Below, piece by piece: positions 32,780 to 43,251 of a stretch of 64,000 nt of DNA. Position 1 is the stretch's first letter, and each line of letters opens with the position of its first letter. Both the position numbers and the translations under genes were made by a program. Origin of the DNA: Methylophilaceae bacterium (GTDB lineage Bacteria; Pseudomonadota; Gammaproteobacteria; Burkholderiales; Methylophilaceae); contig JAOKFJ010000001.1 of the NCBI GenBank assembly GCA_028247015.1, positions 1-64,000 of the forward strand, given 5' to 3'. A model generated the notes under the pieces. That model ran no database searches and was not told the origin of the DNA. It worked only from the letters and a program-made list of their open reading frames with translations.

Positions 32780-33556
32780 TTGAAAATAGCAACCTGGAAC
32801 GTAAACTCATTAAATGTAAGGCTACCACATGTTATAAGTTGGTTAACAGAAAATCAGCCTGATATTCTATGTTTACAGGAAACAAAACAAGTTAATGAAA
32901 AATTTGAACATGATGCATTTAGTGCTATTGGTTACCACTCTTATCACAATGGTCAGAAGACTTATAATGGAGTAGCTATTATTTCAAAGAAAGAATTAAA
33001 TAACATTAATTTTAATCTTCCAAATTTTGAAGACCCACAGAGGAGAATTATTTCAGGAATATTGACTAATAATAATGAGAGTATTTATATAGTTTCTGCC
33101 TATATCCCTAATGGGCAAGCAGTTGATTCTGATAAGTTTATTTATAAAATGAACTGGTTAAATAAATTTTCTGAATGGGTAGAAAAACTTACTAAAAAAT
33201 ATGATGAAATTATTCTTACTGGAGATTTTAACATCGCCCCTGAGGATAATGACTGTCATGACCCAGATGCATGGATTGGGCAAAACCTTGTGTCACCTGG
33301 CGAAAGGGAAGCCTTTAAAAATATTCTTAAAATTGGTTTTCATGATTCCTATAGAAAAATTAATCCAGATCTTAAGGAGTATTCCTGGTGGGATTATCGA
33401 ATGGCTGGTTTTAGAAGAAATCTAGGTATGCGCATAGATCATATTTTAGTCACAACAAAGATGGTGCCAAATATTACACATTCATATATTGATAAAAAAC
33501 CAAGGAAATTAGAACGGCCATCAGACCATACCCCGGTAGTGACAGAGATTTACTAA
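32780..33556 (+). CDS. xthA: Exodeoxyribonuclease III
   Basis: KIATWNVNSLNVRLPHV, LCLQETK, RIDHILVT, PSDHTPVV; TTG start. Confidence 0.96.
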   Translation: MKIATWNVNSLNVRLPHVISWLTENQPDILCLQETKQVNEKFEHDAFSAIGYHSYHNGQKTYNGVAIISKKELNNINFNLPNFEDPQRRIISGILTNNNESIYIVSAYIPNGQAVDSDKFIYKMNWLNKFSEWVEKLTKKYDEIILTGDFNIAPEDNDCHDPDAWIGQNLVSPGEREAFKNILKIGFHDSYRKINPDLKEYSWWDYRMAGFRRNLGMRIDHILVTTKMVPNITHSYIDKKPRKLERPSDHTPVVTEIY

Positions 33557-34795
33557 TTATTTAATTTTAATATTTAATTGCTTTAATTTTCTGTATAAAT
33601 GAGTCCTCTCAACTCCAGATTTTTTTGATAACTCAGTAACTGATATTTTAGAATTAATGTGAAATTCAAAATATTTTCTTTCAAATTCTTCTCGAGCATC
33701 TTTAAGGACTAAGCTATATAAATTATTATTTTCTATCTTGATATCAGCGATAAAGTTATTCGGACTAGCAACTGAAGTTTCTGAAAAATTAAGATCATCA
33801 GCCGTTATAGTCTCTGTATCAGTATTCTGTATGAGATTTACAATAAATTGGTCCAAAATATCAATTTGAAGAAAATCAGATTTAAGTCTCATTGTATTTA
33901 AAGCAGAAGTATCAAATTCCTTATACCCAATATTAATATTTTTTGATAAATAATAATTTAATATTAAATTTGAAAATTCAGAGATCATATCTATATCATT
34001 ATCAATTGGCATTTTAATGAAATGATTATCAAATAACCATTCATTAGCTACTAGTTTTTTTAGTGTATTTATATCTTCATCTATAATAATGACTTTAATT
34101 TTTTTATTAATTAATAGATTAATTACTTCTCTTAATTCAGTTAAATCATAATTTGATAGGTCACTAAATTTTTTAATTAATAAGGCCGTTTTTCCTTTTT
34201 CCTGGATTTTATTAATCAGAAGTGAATCTAGTTTATTTTTTGAATCGTACACAGAGAAATTATTTCCTAGTAAAAATTCAATGCAAACATTCAAAAAATT
34301 ACCTTCTTTTCCCTCAATAAGAATTAAGTTTTCTTTCTTTAGGTCTTTAAGTCTTTGTCTTAATATTTTGATAACAGGGCTTTCAACATCATTAATAAAA
34401 CTAATATCTAGTTTAGTTATATGAATAGATTTTTTAAGTGCCAATGATATTGTTTTTAGTAATTTTTGGAGTGAAATTGGTTTTTCAAGAAAATCAAAAG
34501 CTCCAATTTTTGTTGCTTCTATTGCAGTATCAATAGTTCCATGTCCTGACATCATAATTACTGGGCAGTTAATTTCCTTATCTTTAGCCCATTGTTTTAA
34601 GAGTGATATCCCATCACAATCTGGCATCCATATATCTAGAAGAATTAGATCGAAACGAATTTTACTTTTAATTTCTCTTGCTTTTACGGCATTTTCAGCT
34701 ACAACTACTTCAAACCCTTCATCCTTAATAATGTCAGACAGTGATTCTCTTATATCTTCTTCATCATCAATAATTAATATTTTAGCTTTTGTCAT
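33557..34795 (-). CDS. NtrX-like response regulator with degenerate central AAA+ region and Fis-type HTH
   Basis: Receiver domain (LILLDIWMPDCDG), C-terminal HTH (SVTELSKKSGVERTHLYRKLKQLNI); no canonical Walker A/GAFTGA. Confidence 0.85.
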   Translation of the reverse strand: MTKAKILIIDDEEDIRESLSDIIKDEGFEVVVAENAVKAREIKSKIRFDLILLDIWMPDCDGISLLKQWAKDKEINCPVIMMSGHGTIDTAIEATKIGAFDFLEKPISLQKLLKTISLALKKSIHITKLDISFINDVESPVIKILRQRLKDLKKENLILIEGKEGNFLNVCIEFLLGNNFSVYDSKNKLDSLLINKIQEKGKTALLIKKFSDLSNYDLTELREVINLLINKKIKVIIIDEDINTLKKLVANEWLFDNHFIKMPIDNDIDMISEFSNLILNYYLSKNINIGYKEFDTSALNTMRLKSDFLQIDILDQFIVNLIQNTDTETITADDLNFSETSVASPNNFIADIKIENNNLYSLVLKDAREEFERKYFEFHINSKISVTELSKKSGVERTHLYRKLKQLNIKIK

Positions 34796-34796
34796 G

Positions 34797-36908
34797 TTAT
34801 TTCTTAGGTAACTTTACAGATACACTTGTTCCTTTATTTTTATTTCTTCTTATATCAATTTTTCCGGAATGTTCTTCTATGATCTTATTTACGATTGCAA
34901 GTCCAAGGCCTGTTCCAGTCGCCTTTGATGTAACGTATGGTTCAAATATTCTACTCATAAGTTCTTTAGAGATCCCCATTCCATTATCCTCAATTGTAAA
35001 TGAAACCCAATTAATATCTTCAACTATATCAATAATTATTTCAGGATTCTTTTCTTTTGCTAATCCATCTTTTGCATTCTCAACTAAATTTATTATAACT
35101 TGTCGTATTTTGTTTTCATCAGCTTTTATTAATATTATTTTATTCGTTACATTGAGTGTAATTTTAATTGTAGTGGACTGATACAATTCGATAATATTCT
35201 CAAGGAGAACTACTAAATTAAATGCTTTAATATTTTTGGCTGTAGGCCTAGAATATTCTGAGAATTCATTTACCATTGTCTTAAGAGCCTGTACTTGATT
35301 TACAATAGTTAAAGTTGATTTCTTTAGCATTATCAAGTCTTCATCACTTAGCTTATCCTTTAATTTATGCTCAATCCTCTCAGCAGATAATTGAATTGGG
35401 GTAAGAGGATTCTTTATTTCATGGGCCAATCTTCTAGCTATTTCTGACCATGCTTGACTTCTCTGACCTTTTGTTAATTCTGATATATCGTCTATAACTA
35501 ATATGTATGAAATATTTTTTTCTCTTTTCAGTGGTGTTATTTGAATTCGAATTATTTCTTCATTATCTTTATTTTTAGTATTAAACTCAAAGCTCTCCTC
35601 TTTTAGAAATGGCTTTGAAAATATTATTGTATTTAGCTTTTTAATAATAGGCTGGTAAATTTTATTTTTTGATATTTCATGAGTAAATCTCACTCCTGTC
35701 ATGTTTATTTTTTTAAATTTAATTATTTTAGATGCTGTAATATTATGAAGCCTAACTACGTTGTTACTATCCAACACAATTACTCCAGATGATAAATGAG
35801 TTAAAATTGTGTCTAGGAAAGCCCTAGCTATTTCTAATCGTTCTCTGCTTTTTTCTGAACTGTTTGTTGCATCATTTAGCTTTACTGTCATGCTGTTAAA
35901 CGATTTAACAAGTAGCCCTAGTTCATCCTTACTATTTTCTGGAATTGTTTTATTATATTTCCCTTTCGCTATTTGTCTCGTCGCTTCAGCTAATAATGAT
36001 ATCGGTTCTGAGATTCTTCGACTAATAACAAACGAGGCTGCAACTGCAGATAGAATTGCAAGAAGTAATACTAGCGTTAAAGTCATTGTATATATTATTT
36101 TCAATGAGCTTCTACTGTATGCAAGCGTTTGATAGTCTTCGTATACTGATTCAACAGATAATGCTATATCAGATATTGATTCAGGTATTGGCTGGGTTAT
36201 CTGGATTATTTTTTCTGGCTTTAATAATTCTTTACGAGGAATTGGCACATATGCTTTCATGAAGATCTTCCCATCTATTTCCTCAATTTTTCCAAAGAAA
36301 CCCTCTGAGGCACGTATTAAATCTTCTTGTTTTGGAAGGACTGGTAAACGAGTTTCATATTCTCCTGAAACACTATATATTTTAGAATTTGTACCAATGA
36401 TAACTGCCTCTTGAATTGAGAATTTTTCTCTCAAATCATTTAATATTTCTGAACTTGATGATTCATCAGTTGCACCAATTGAATATGCCATGCTCTTAGA
36501 TTTTAATTCAATATCTTTTAATAGAATATCTAGCGTTTTCTGGCCAAGGCTTAATCCACCTTGAAGTGCTGATTCTACTTGAACATTAAACCATGACTCA
36601 ATTGACTTTGTTAAAAAACTTACTGATGCTAAATAAACTATTGTTACTGGAATAATAACAACAGTTGCAAATGATAAAACAAGCCTCATCGTTAATCTAC
36701 TTCCTACAATTTCTTTTTTAACATTTTGGAGTAACTTTATTATCTGAATTGTAATGAGAACAACTAATGAACAAACAAAAATGATATTAAAAATTAGTAG
36801 CAGCCTAAATGTATCACTCGATACTAATTCAGAATTTGATAGAGATTTTGCTAATAAAATTAATAACGCTATTCCAATAAAAGCAACAGTGGTAATTATA
36901 TATCTCAA
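34797..36908 (-). CDS. NtrY-like sensor histidine kinase (HAMP, PAS, HATPase)
   Basis: RLAHEIKNPLTPIQLSAERI H-box; DNGMGISKE, GTGLGLAIVNKI. Confidence 0.93.
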   Translation of the reverse strand: MRYIITTVAFIGIALLILLAKSLSNSELVSSDTFRLLLIFNIIFVCSLVVLITIQIIKLLQNVKKEIVGSRLTMRLVLSFATVVIIPVTIVYLASVSFLTKSIESWFNVQVESALQGGLSLGQKTLDILLKDIELKSKSMAYSIGATDESSSSEILNDLREKFSIQEAVIIGTNSKIYSVSGEYETRLPVLPKQEDLIRASEGFFGKIEEIDGKIFMKAYVPIPRKELLKPEKIIQITQPIPESISDIALSVESVYEDYQTLAYSRSSLKIIYTMTLTLVLLLAILSAVAASFVISRRISEPISLLAEATRQIAKGKYNKTIPENSKDELGLLVKSFNSMTVKLNDATNSSEKSRERLEIARAFLDTILTHLSSGVIVLDSNNVVRLHNITASKIIKFKKINMTGVRFTHEISKNKIYQPIIKKLNTIIFSKPFLKEESFEFNTKNKDNEEIIRIQITPLKREKNISYILVIDDISELTKGQRSQAWSEIARRLAHEIKNPLTPIQLSAERIEHKLKDKLSDEDLIMLKKSTLTIVNQVQALKTMVNEFSEYSRPTAKNIKAFNLVVLLENIIELYQSTTIKITLNVTNKIILIKADENKIRQVIINLVENAKDGLAKEKNPEIIIDIVEDINWVSFTIEDNGMGISKELMSRIFEPYVTSKATGTGLGLAIVNKIIEEHSGKIDIRRNKNKGTSVSVKLPKK

Positions 36909-37480
36909 TTTAATTCACCTATCTCATATTTTATTAACTCAGACTCTACGTTCCATGATTTATCATTAAAGTTAATTTGTAGCGCTTTTGGTAAATACTT
37001 TTTATCTAATTTAGTTTTTAACTCCAACGTACCTTCCTTTAAATCAATACTAGGACCGATATCCCATTTCTCTATATATGATAATTTTTTAATAGCATCA
37101 TCAATGTTACTAAAATAACTCTTTTGGTCATTCATGTCACTCACCATGTATTTTTGCAATAAACTTTTATACTTTAATTCAAAGTGATATTCCTTTAATA
37201 ATATAAGACGATTAAACCCATATTTATTCTTTTGTGAAATTTTTGCAGTTACTAAGAAGTGAAATGGAATTCCTTTACTTAATGCATCCCTAGCTTCTGA
37301 AAGCAGTGATATAGATTGGTAATAACTTAGAAAGTAATGTCCCTGTTTATAATCTAAACTAATATCCTTAGTTTCAATTATTTGCTCCATTGAGTAAGCA
37401 TAAATTGAGAATAAAACTATATATATTAAAGCTAATTTATTACTAATTTTTTTCAAGTAATGCATAAAATAATCCATCAT
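36905..37480 (-). CDS. DUF4390 domain-containing protein
   Basis: Location between rsmB and ntrY; secreted protein pattern (ISLLSEARDALSKGIPFHF). Confidence 0.75.
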   Translation of the reverse strand: MMDYFMHYLKKISNKLALIYIVLFSIYAYSMEQIIETKDISLDYKQGHYFLSYYQSISLLSEARDALSKGIPFHFLVTAKISQKNKYGFNRLILLKEYHFELKYKSLLQKYMVSDMNDQKSYFSNIDDAIKKLSYIEKWDIGPSIDLKEGTLELKTKLDKKYLPKALQINFNDKSWNVESELIKYEIGELN

Positions 37481-38726
37481 GATTTTCTGAAGGTATAAGT
37501 TGATTCTTGATATGCTTAATATTATTTGGATATATTAATTCAATTTCATTTGCATCTATAAAATCCTTTTTAAATCTTTCCATAACATCTCTATTTTCAT
37601 TACTGAATATTGAACATGTAACATACAATAATTTTCCACCGCACTTTAATAAAGGCCATGCTGACTTCAATAATAGATATTGCATTTCAGAAAATTTTTT
37701 TAGGTCATTCATTTGTCTAAGCCATTTTATATCTACATGTCTTCTGACAATTCCTGATGCGGAACAAGGAACATCTAATAATATTCGATCAAAATGTTCC
37801 CCATCCCACCATAAATTATCATTACATAATTCTCCATGAATTACATTTGCATTCAGCTCTAATCGCCTTAAATTATCAACTATTTTTTTTACTCTTATTT
37901 CATCAATTTCTAGAGCTGTTACATCTACATTTGCATACTCAACAATATTGCATGTTTTTCCTCCTGGTGCGGCACAAGCATCTAATATTTTTTGGTCCCT
38001 CTTAATATCTAATAATTCTGTTGCAATCTGTGCGCCAAAGTCTTGGACTGAAATATTTCCCTCTAAAAATCCTGGAATATCATTTATATTTAGCGGATTC
38101 TTAATAATAAGCCCTGTATTTGAAATTATTTGATGCTCTAACCCATTATTTATTAGAGTCTCACTATATTTTTCAATATTAATTTTTCTTTTGTTTATTC
38201 TAAGAGTAAGTGGTGGGTGTTGATTTCCAATTTCTAGGATTTCTTCCCAATCATTCTTAAATTCAATCTTAACTTTATTTATCCACCAATTCTGATAGCT
38301 AAATTTAGCAACTTGTTCTTGGTTTAATAGTGCGTGTAAATCATCTTTACTTCTTAAATAATTTCTTAATATTGCATTTACAAATTTACTTTTTCTAAAA
38401 TCAATTTTTTTTGCTGCGTCAACCGCCTGATTCACAATTGTAAAATTATTAAATTTTTCTTGGGATAGTTGATAAAGAGCAATATGAATTAAGCATTCTA
38501 CTGTCCTATTTTCTATTTTATTTTTTACTAATTGATCTATTATAAATCTGGATTTACCAAGGAATCTAACTGAGCCATAGGTTAATGCTTTAATTTGTGA
38601 CTCTTGAATATCTATGCTTTTACTTTTACTGCTATTAAAGACTGCGTCAAAACTTTTATCTAAATTAGATCCATTAAGTAGCTTTTCTAAAACTTTTGCT
38701 GACATAAGTTGTGAGTTTTGCATCAA
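37443..38726 (-). CDS. rsmB: 16S rRNA (cytosine(967)-C(5))-methyltransferase RsmB
   Basis: NusB-like N-terminus plus LDACAAPGGKTCNI, LDVPCSASGIVRRHVDIKWLR; adjacent to fmt. Confidence 0.95.
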   Translation of the reverse strand: MMQNSQLMSAKVLEKLLNGSNLDKSFDAVFNSSKSKSIDIQESQIKALTYGSVRFLGKSRFIIDQLVKNKIENRTVECLIHIALYQLSQEKFNNFTIVNQAVDAAKKIDFRKSKFVNAILRNYLRSKDDLHALLNQEQVAKFSYQNWWINKVKIEFKNDWEEILEIGNQHPPLTLRINKRKINIEKYSETLINNGLEHQIISNTGLIIKNPLNINDIPGFLEGNISVQDFGAQIATELLDIKRDQKILDACAAPGGKTCNIVEYANVDVTALEIDEIRVKKIVDNLRRLELNANVIHGELCNDNLWWDGEHFDRILLDVPCSASGIVRRHVDIKWLRQMNDLKKFSEMQYLLLKSAWPLLKCGGKLLYVTCSIFSNENRDVMERFKKDFIDANEIELIYPNNIKHIKNQLIPSENHDGLFYALLEKN

Positions 38727-39673
38727 GTAATTTTCTCAATTTTAGTTATTTCATGACCTCTGATAAACGAACTTGCATCCATCCTTGTTTTACCTTCTGG
38801 TTGTAGTTCTATTATTTTAATTACTCCATTTTCTAATTTTAGAATTAACTCTTCATTGTATGTATATAGCTCACCAATACTCATTTGTATACTTTTATCT
38901 TTATTTTTAATTACGTCTGCCTTCCATATTTTAAGAATTTTATCTCTAAAAATAATTGCTGCTCCCGGGTAGGGATTTAATGAATTAATTTTTCGTACAA
39001 TTACTTCAGGCGCATGACACATATTTAATCGTGCTTCTGATTTATTAATTTTCTCAGCATATGTAACTAGTGATTCTCTTTGCTCAACTATAGATATAGT
39101 TTCTTTTTTTTGAATAGATGAAACTATTTGCTTCATTAATATTGCCCCAATATTTGCTAAGTTCTTTGTAACTTCACCAGTCGTAATATTTTTATCTAAA
39201 TCTATACTTTTACTAATTAACATAGGCCCTGCATCTAATTTTTCCACAACCTTCATAATAGTAACTCCTGTAGCCTTATCTCCAGCCTCAATTGCACGAT
39301 GAATTGGGGCCGCTCCTCTCCATCTAGGAAGTAATGATGCATGAACGTTATAGCAACCCATCGGAAATAAAGCTAAAATATTGCTAGGTATAATTAATCC
39401 ATAAGCAGCTACAATTAAAATATCTGCATTAGAGGCCTCTAAGATTTCAAATGCATCATTATCTTTGAGTGAAATAGGTTGAAGTATAGGAATATTTAGC
39501 CTTAGTGCTGTTTTTTTTACCGGGCTGTATGAATTTTTCATTCCTCTACCTGATTTTTTATCAGGCTGAGTTAGCACATGAATTACTTTAGAATAATCAG
39601 TATTTAATGCAATTAAAGTAGGAACTGAAAATTCAGGGGTACCTGCGAATATAATCTTTAGATAATTATCCAT
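38723..39673 (-). CDS. fmt: Methionyl-tRNA formyltransferase
   Basis: IIFAGTPEFSVPTL; NVHASLLPRWRGAAPIHRAI. Confidence 0.97.
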   Translation of the reverse strand: MDNYLKIIFAGTPEFSVPTLIALNTDYSKVIHVLTQPDKKSGRGMKNSYSPVKKTALRLNIPILQPISLKDNDAFEILEASNADILIVAAYGLIIPSNILALFPMGCYNVHASLLPRWRGAAPIHRAIEAGDKATGVTIMKVVEKLDAGPMLISKSIDLDKNITTGEVTKNLANIGAILMKQIVSSIQKKETISIVEQRESLVTYAEKINKSEARLNMCHAPEVIVRKINSLNPYPGAAIIFRDKILKIWKADVIKNKDKSIQMSIGELYTYNEELILKLENGVIKIIELQPEGKTRMDASSFIRGHEITKIEKIT

Positions 39674-39682
39674 ATATTTAGA

Positions 39683-40192
39683 TTAAAGAACGTCTTTTTG
39701 TTTAGACTGCTTAATCATTTTAGATTTAATCCTACTTTTCTTTAAAGGTGATAAATACTCCACAAAAACTTTACCTAGTAAATGATCTATTTCATGCTGA
39801 ATACATACTGATAATAAGCCATCTGTTTCTAGCTCAAATAAATCACCAGAACCATCTAAAGCTTGAATTTTTATCCATTCTGCTCGCTCAACCTTCTCAT
39901 AAATTCCTGGTACAGATAAACAGCCCTCTTCATAAGCTTGCTCCCCTCTTTTATCAATAATTTCGGGGTTAATTAACACAAGAAGGGAATCTTTACTGTC
40001 AGAGATATCAATGACTATAATTTGCTCATGAACATTGACTTGAGTTGCAGCTAGTCCTATTCCAGGTGCTGAGTACATAGTTTCTGCCATATCTTTAATT
40101 AATTTTTTGTGTTTTTCTTTTACTTCTTTTACAGGGGCAGCTAAATTATGGAGTCGTGGATCTGGATAATTTAAAATATTTAATATTGTCAT
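39683..40192 (-). CDS. def: Peptide deformylase
   Basis: [27 protein letters not shown]. Confidence 0.97.
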   Translation of the reverse strand: MTILNILNYPDPRLHNLAAPVKEVKEKHKKLIKDMAETMYSAPGIGLAATQVNVHEQIIVIDISDSKDSLLVLINPEIIDKRGEQAYEEGCLSVPGIYEKVERAEWIKIQALDGSGDLFELETDGLLSVCIQHEIDHLLGKVFVEYLSPLKKSRIKSKMIKQSKQKDVL

Positions 40193-40344
40193 TGATTATT
40201 TAATAGTTAGCTGATAAATTAATCTAAATTGAATGCTAATTATATTTCTTGTTATAAACATAAACATAATTATACTGCGTACTGCACTTTTTTCTCTTTT
40301 TTCAGTCCATCATTAGTACTAAAGTCAAAATATAAGGGGTTTAC

Positions 40345-40806
40345 ATGCTTGATTTACTAATTTATATGTTCGAAAACTACCTTAGCACTCAAAATCAATT
40401 AGATTTTAATAACATGACACAAGAGTTAGAAGCTGCTGGATTTGATAATGATGAAATTGAGAAAGCGTTTGATTGGTTTTCACAATTGAAATTAATGGCA
40501 GATAAAATACCTCCTAACTCTAAATTAAAAGCTAACGATAAATTAAGGATATTTACCGGCCCTGAATTAGAAAAAATAGCCTGCGATGGATTAGGGTTTA
40601 TATTATTTTTGGAGCAAGCCAAGGTTCTTAATTCAATAGAGCGAGAAATTATAATTGATCGTGCAATGGCGTTAAATCAAAATATTATTTCAGTTGATGA
40701 AGTTCGTTGGATTGTTATGATGACTCTTTGGAACAATGGCAGAGAAAATGACTATCTTTTTGTCGAGGATGCGCTGTATCAAAAAGAACAGCTAAATTTA
40801 CATTAA
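40345..40806 (+). CDS. smg: Smg family protein (DUF494)
   Basis: MLDLLIYMFENYL...; DUF494 pattern; divergent from def. Confidence 0.87.
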   Translation: MLDLLIYMFENYLSTQNQLDFNNMTQELEAAGFDNDEIEKAFDWFSQLKLMADKIPPNSKLKANDKLRIFTGPELEKIACDGLGFILFLEQAKVLNSIEREIIIDRAMALNQNIISVDEVRWIVMMTLWNNGRENDYLFVEDALYQKEQLNLH

Positions 40807-41636
40807 CTTTTAATATTATTAATTATTTTAGTAATTATGCCGGATTCATTAAGTGTGTAAAAATGAATGCTTGGCACTCCATACTGAATTAATGTCTCAC
40901 ATAACTCTGATATTACATCAACCCCGAAAGCTCTAAGAGAAACAATATCATCCCCGTAACTTTCAAGCTTTAACCTTAGCCATCTAGGAATTTCTGCACC
41001 ACAATTTGATGAAAATCTTGATAGTTGCTTAATATTATAAATAGGCATAATTCCAGGAACAATAGGCACAGAAATAGATTTCTTCTGACATTCCTCTATA
41101 AACCTAAAATATGCATCCACATTGAAAAAAAACTGGGTAATTGCTGAATTTGCTCCAGCCTCTATTTTTCTTTTAAAATTATTAAAATCATCAGTTGCGG
41201 AATCTGCTTCTGGGTGATATTCAGGATATGCTCCAGCATCAATATAGAAATATTCTCCTGTTTCCTCTCTTATAAAAGAAATTAACTCATTAGCATATTT
41301 AAAATCTCCATGGCTTATTGCTCCTGATGGGTTATCTCCTCTTAGGGCAACTAAATGTTTAATATCATGGGTCTTATACTCATTTAAGAGAGTTCTAATT
41401 TCTTCTTTTGAAGCACTAATACAAGATAGATGGGGCACACCATTATTATTTGATGATTTAATACTTAAAACTGTTTCTAATGTTTTAGCCTTAGTTGAAC
41501 CGCCAGCACCAAAAGTAACGGAAAAAAACTCTGGGTTAAATTCCGATAATATTTTTATTGTTTTATTAAGTTTAATATCTCCCTCCTCAGTACGAGGAGG
41601 GAAGAATTCAAAACTTACTGATGGCATATTAGGCAT
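40803..41636 (-). CDS. metF: Methylenetetrahydrofolate reductase
   Basis: VSFEFFPPRTEEGD, HLVALRGDNPSG, GANSAITQFFFN. Confidence 0.96.
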   Translation of the reverse strand: MPNMPSVSFEFFPPRTEEGDIKLNKTIKILSEFNPEFFSVTFGAGGSTKAKTLETVLSIKSSNNNGVPHLSCISASKEEIRTLLNEYKTHDIKHLVALRGDNPSGAISHGDFKYANELISFIREETGEYFYIDAGAYPEYHPEADSATDDFNNFKRKIEAGANSAITQFFFNVDAYFRFIEECQKKSISVPIVPGIMPIYNIKQLSRFSSNCGAEIPRWLRLKLESYGDDIVSLRAFGVDVISELCETLIQYGVPSIHFYTLNESGIITKIINNIKS

Positions 41637-41639
41637 ATT

Positions 41640-43061
41640 TTAATACCGATATGTATCAGTCTTATAGGGTCCATTAATATCCACATCAATATATTTCGCT
41701 TGCTCTTGGGTTAACGTTGTTAGGTCAGCATTTAGTGTGGTTAATTGTAATCTTGCTACTTTTTCATCCAAATGTTTAGGCAACACATGAACACCAAGTG
41801 GGTATTTATCTTTTTCTGAGAATAATTCTATTTGAGCAATTACCTGATTTGCAAAAGAAGAGCCCATAACATAACTTGGGTGGCCTGTTCCACATCCAAG
41901 GTTAACCAGTCGGCCTTTTGCTAAAAGAATAATACGTTTATTATCTGGGAAAATTACATGGTCAACTTGTGGCTTTATTTCTTCCCACTTATATTCTGAT
42001 AATGAGGCAACATCAATTTCATTATCAAAATGTCCAATATTACATACGATAGCTTGGTCCTTCATTGCCCTCATATGTTCATGATTAATCACGTTATAGT
42101 TCCCTGTTGCAGATACAAAAATATCAGCATATTTTGCGGCATATTCCATAGTTACAACACGATAACCTTCCATAGCTGCCTGCAATGCACATATTGGATC
42201 AACTTCAGTTACCCATACTTGAGCTGATAAAGCTCTTAAAGCTTGAGCAGAGCCCTTTCCTACATCACCATATCCACAAACTACTGCAACCTTACCAGCA
42301 ATCATTACATCGGTTGCTCTTTTAATTGCATCGACTAAAGACTCTCTGCATCCATATAAATTATCAAATTTTGACTTAGTAACTGAATCATTAACATTAA
42401 TTGCAGGAAATGCTAATTCATTATCTCTAAACATTTGATAAAGTCGCATAACTCCTGTCGTAGTCTCTTCTGTTACCCCTTGAACATGAGGTAATCTTTC
42501 AGAATACCAAGATGAATTTATTTTTAGTTTATTTTTAATAGCATTAAATAAACAAACTTCTTCTTCAGTAGATGGTTTATCCAAAACAGAAATATCTTTT
42601 TCTGCTTTAACTCCAAGATGAAGTAAAAGAGTCGCGTCCCCTCCATCATCAAGAATCATATTTGTATATTTTTCTTCTGGCCATTCAAAAATACGATGCG
42701 TAAAATCCCAATACTCGTCGAGACTTTCATCCTTAAAAGCAAAAACTGGCGTTCCACCTTCTGCAATTGCTGCGGCGGCATGATCTTGAGTTGAATAAAT
42801 ATTACAAGAAGCCCATCTAACATCAGCACCTAATTCATTTAGCGTTTCAATTAATACCGCTGTTTGAATAGTCATATGAAGAGAGCCAGAAATTCGAGCT
42901 CCTTTTAATGGTTTTTTACTTGCGTACTCTTTACGAATTGCCATTAAACCTGGCATTTCTGTTTCTGCTATTGCGATTTCTTTTCGTCCAAAGCCTGCTT
43001 TGGTAATATCTGCAATAATATAATCTTGATTTGATAGTTTTGGTTCAGTCACTGTATTCAT
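41640..43061 (-). CDS. ahcY: Adenosylhomocysteinase; likely start is the internal Met ([10 protein letters not shown])
   Basis: [26 protein letters not shown]; the track's N-terminal extension (to 43106) overlaps the riboswitch hairpin, and AAGGAA precedes 43061. Confidence 0.96.
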   Translation of the reverse strand: MNTVTEPKLSNQDYIIADITKAGFGRKEIAIAETEMPGLMAIRKEYASKKPLKGARISGSLHMTIQTAVLIETLNELGADVRWASCNIYSTQDHAAAAIAEGGTPVFAFKDESLDEYWDFTHRIFEWPEEKYTNMILDDGGDATLLLHLGVKAEKDISVLDKPSTEEEVCLFNAIKNKLKINSSWYSERLPHVQGVTEETTTGVMRLYQMFRDNELAFPAINVNDSVTKSKFDNLYGCRESLVDAIKRATDVMIAGKVAVVCGYGDVGKGSAQALRALSAQVWVTEVDPICALQAAMEGYRVVTMEYAAKYADIFVSATGNYNVINHEHMRAMKDQAIVCNIGHFDNEIDVASLSEYKWEEIKPQVDHVIFPDNKRIILLAKGRLVNLGCGTGHPSYVMGSSFANQVIAQIELFSEKDKYPLGVHVLPKHLDEKVARLQLTTLNADLTTLTQEQAKYIDVDINGPYKTDTYRY

Positions 43062-43080
43062 TTTTTTCCTTAAAAATAAA

Positions 43081-43128
43081 TGTGACCAGTAGGATATCAG
43101 GTTCACCTAGTATCCTGCGACTGGCACA
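43081..43128 (-). promoter_or_regulatory. Hairpin between SAH aptamer and ahcY RBS (putative expression platform)
   Basis: Stem TGTGaCCAGTAGGATA / TATCCTgcgACTGGCACA with inner AGG-UGAA-CCU. Confidence 0.65.
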
Positions 43129-43133
43129 GAAAA

Positions 43134-43207
43134 TTGGTGAACGCAGTTTACAAATTAAATTGTATTCCAAGCCTGGGAAAAATTTCTCGCAGCGTTCCTT
43201 GGAAGCC
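43134..43207 (-). promoter_or_regulatory. S-adenosylhomocysteine (SAH) riboswitch aptamer
   Basis: Minus-strand GGAACGCTGCGAG...CCCAGGCTTGGAA...AACTGCGTTCACC matches SAH riboswitch core; TTCCAAG/CTTGGAA and GAACGC/GCGTTC pairings; upstream of ahcY. Confidence 0.9.
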
Positions 43208-43251
43208 TAAATTCTAATATAAATCAATTTAAAAAACAAATTAGATAAAAT

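Noticed and set aside
34789-36262. Plus-strand ORFs (130, 107, 68 aa) opposite the NtrY-like kinase
   Set aside because: Shadow ORFs of a confident CDS.
37507-38133. Plus-strand ORFs opposite rsmB
   Set aside because: Antisense shadow ORFs without domain signal.
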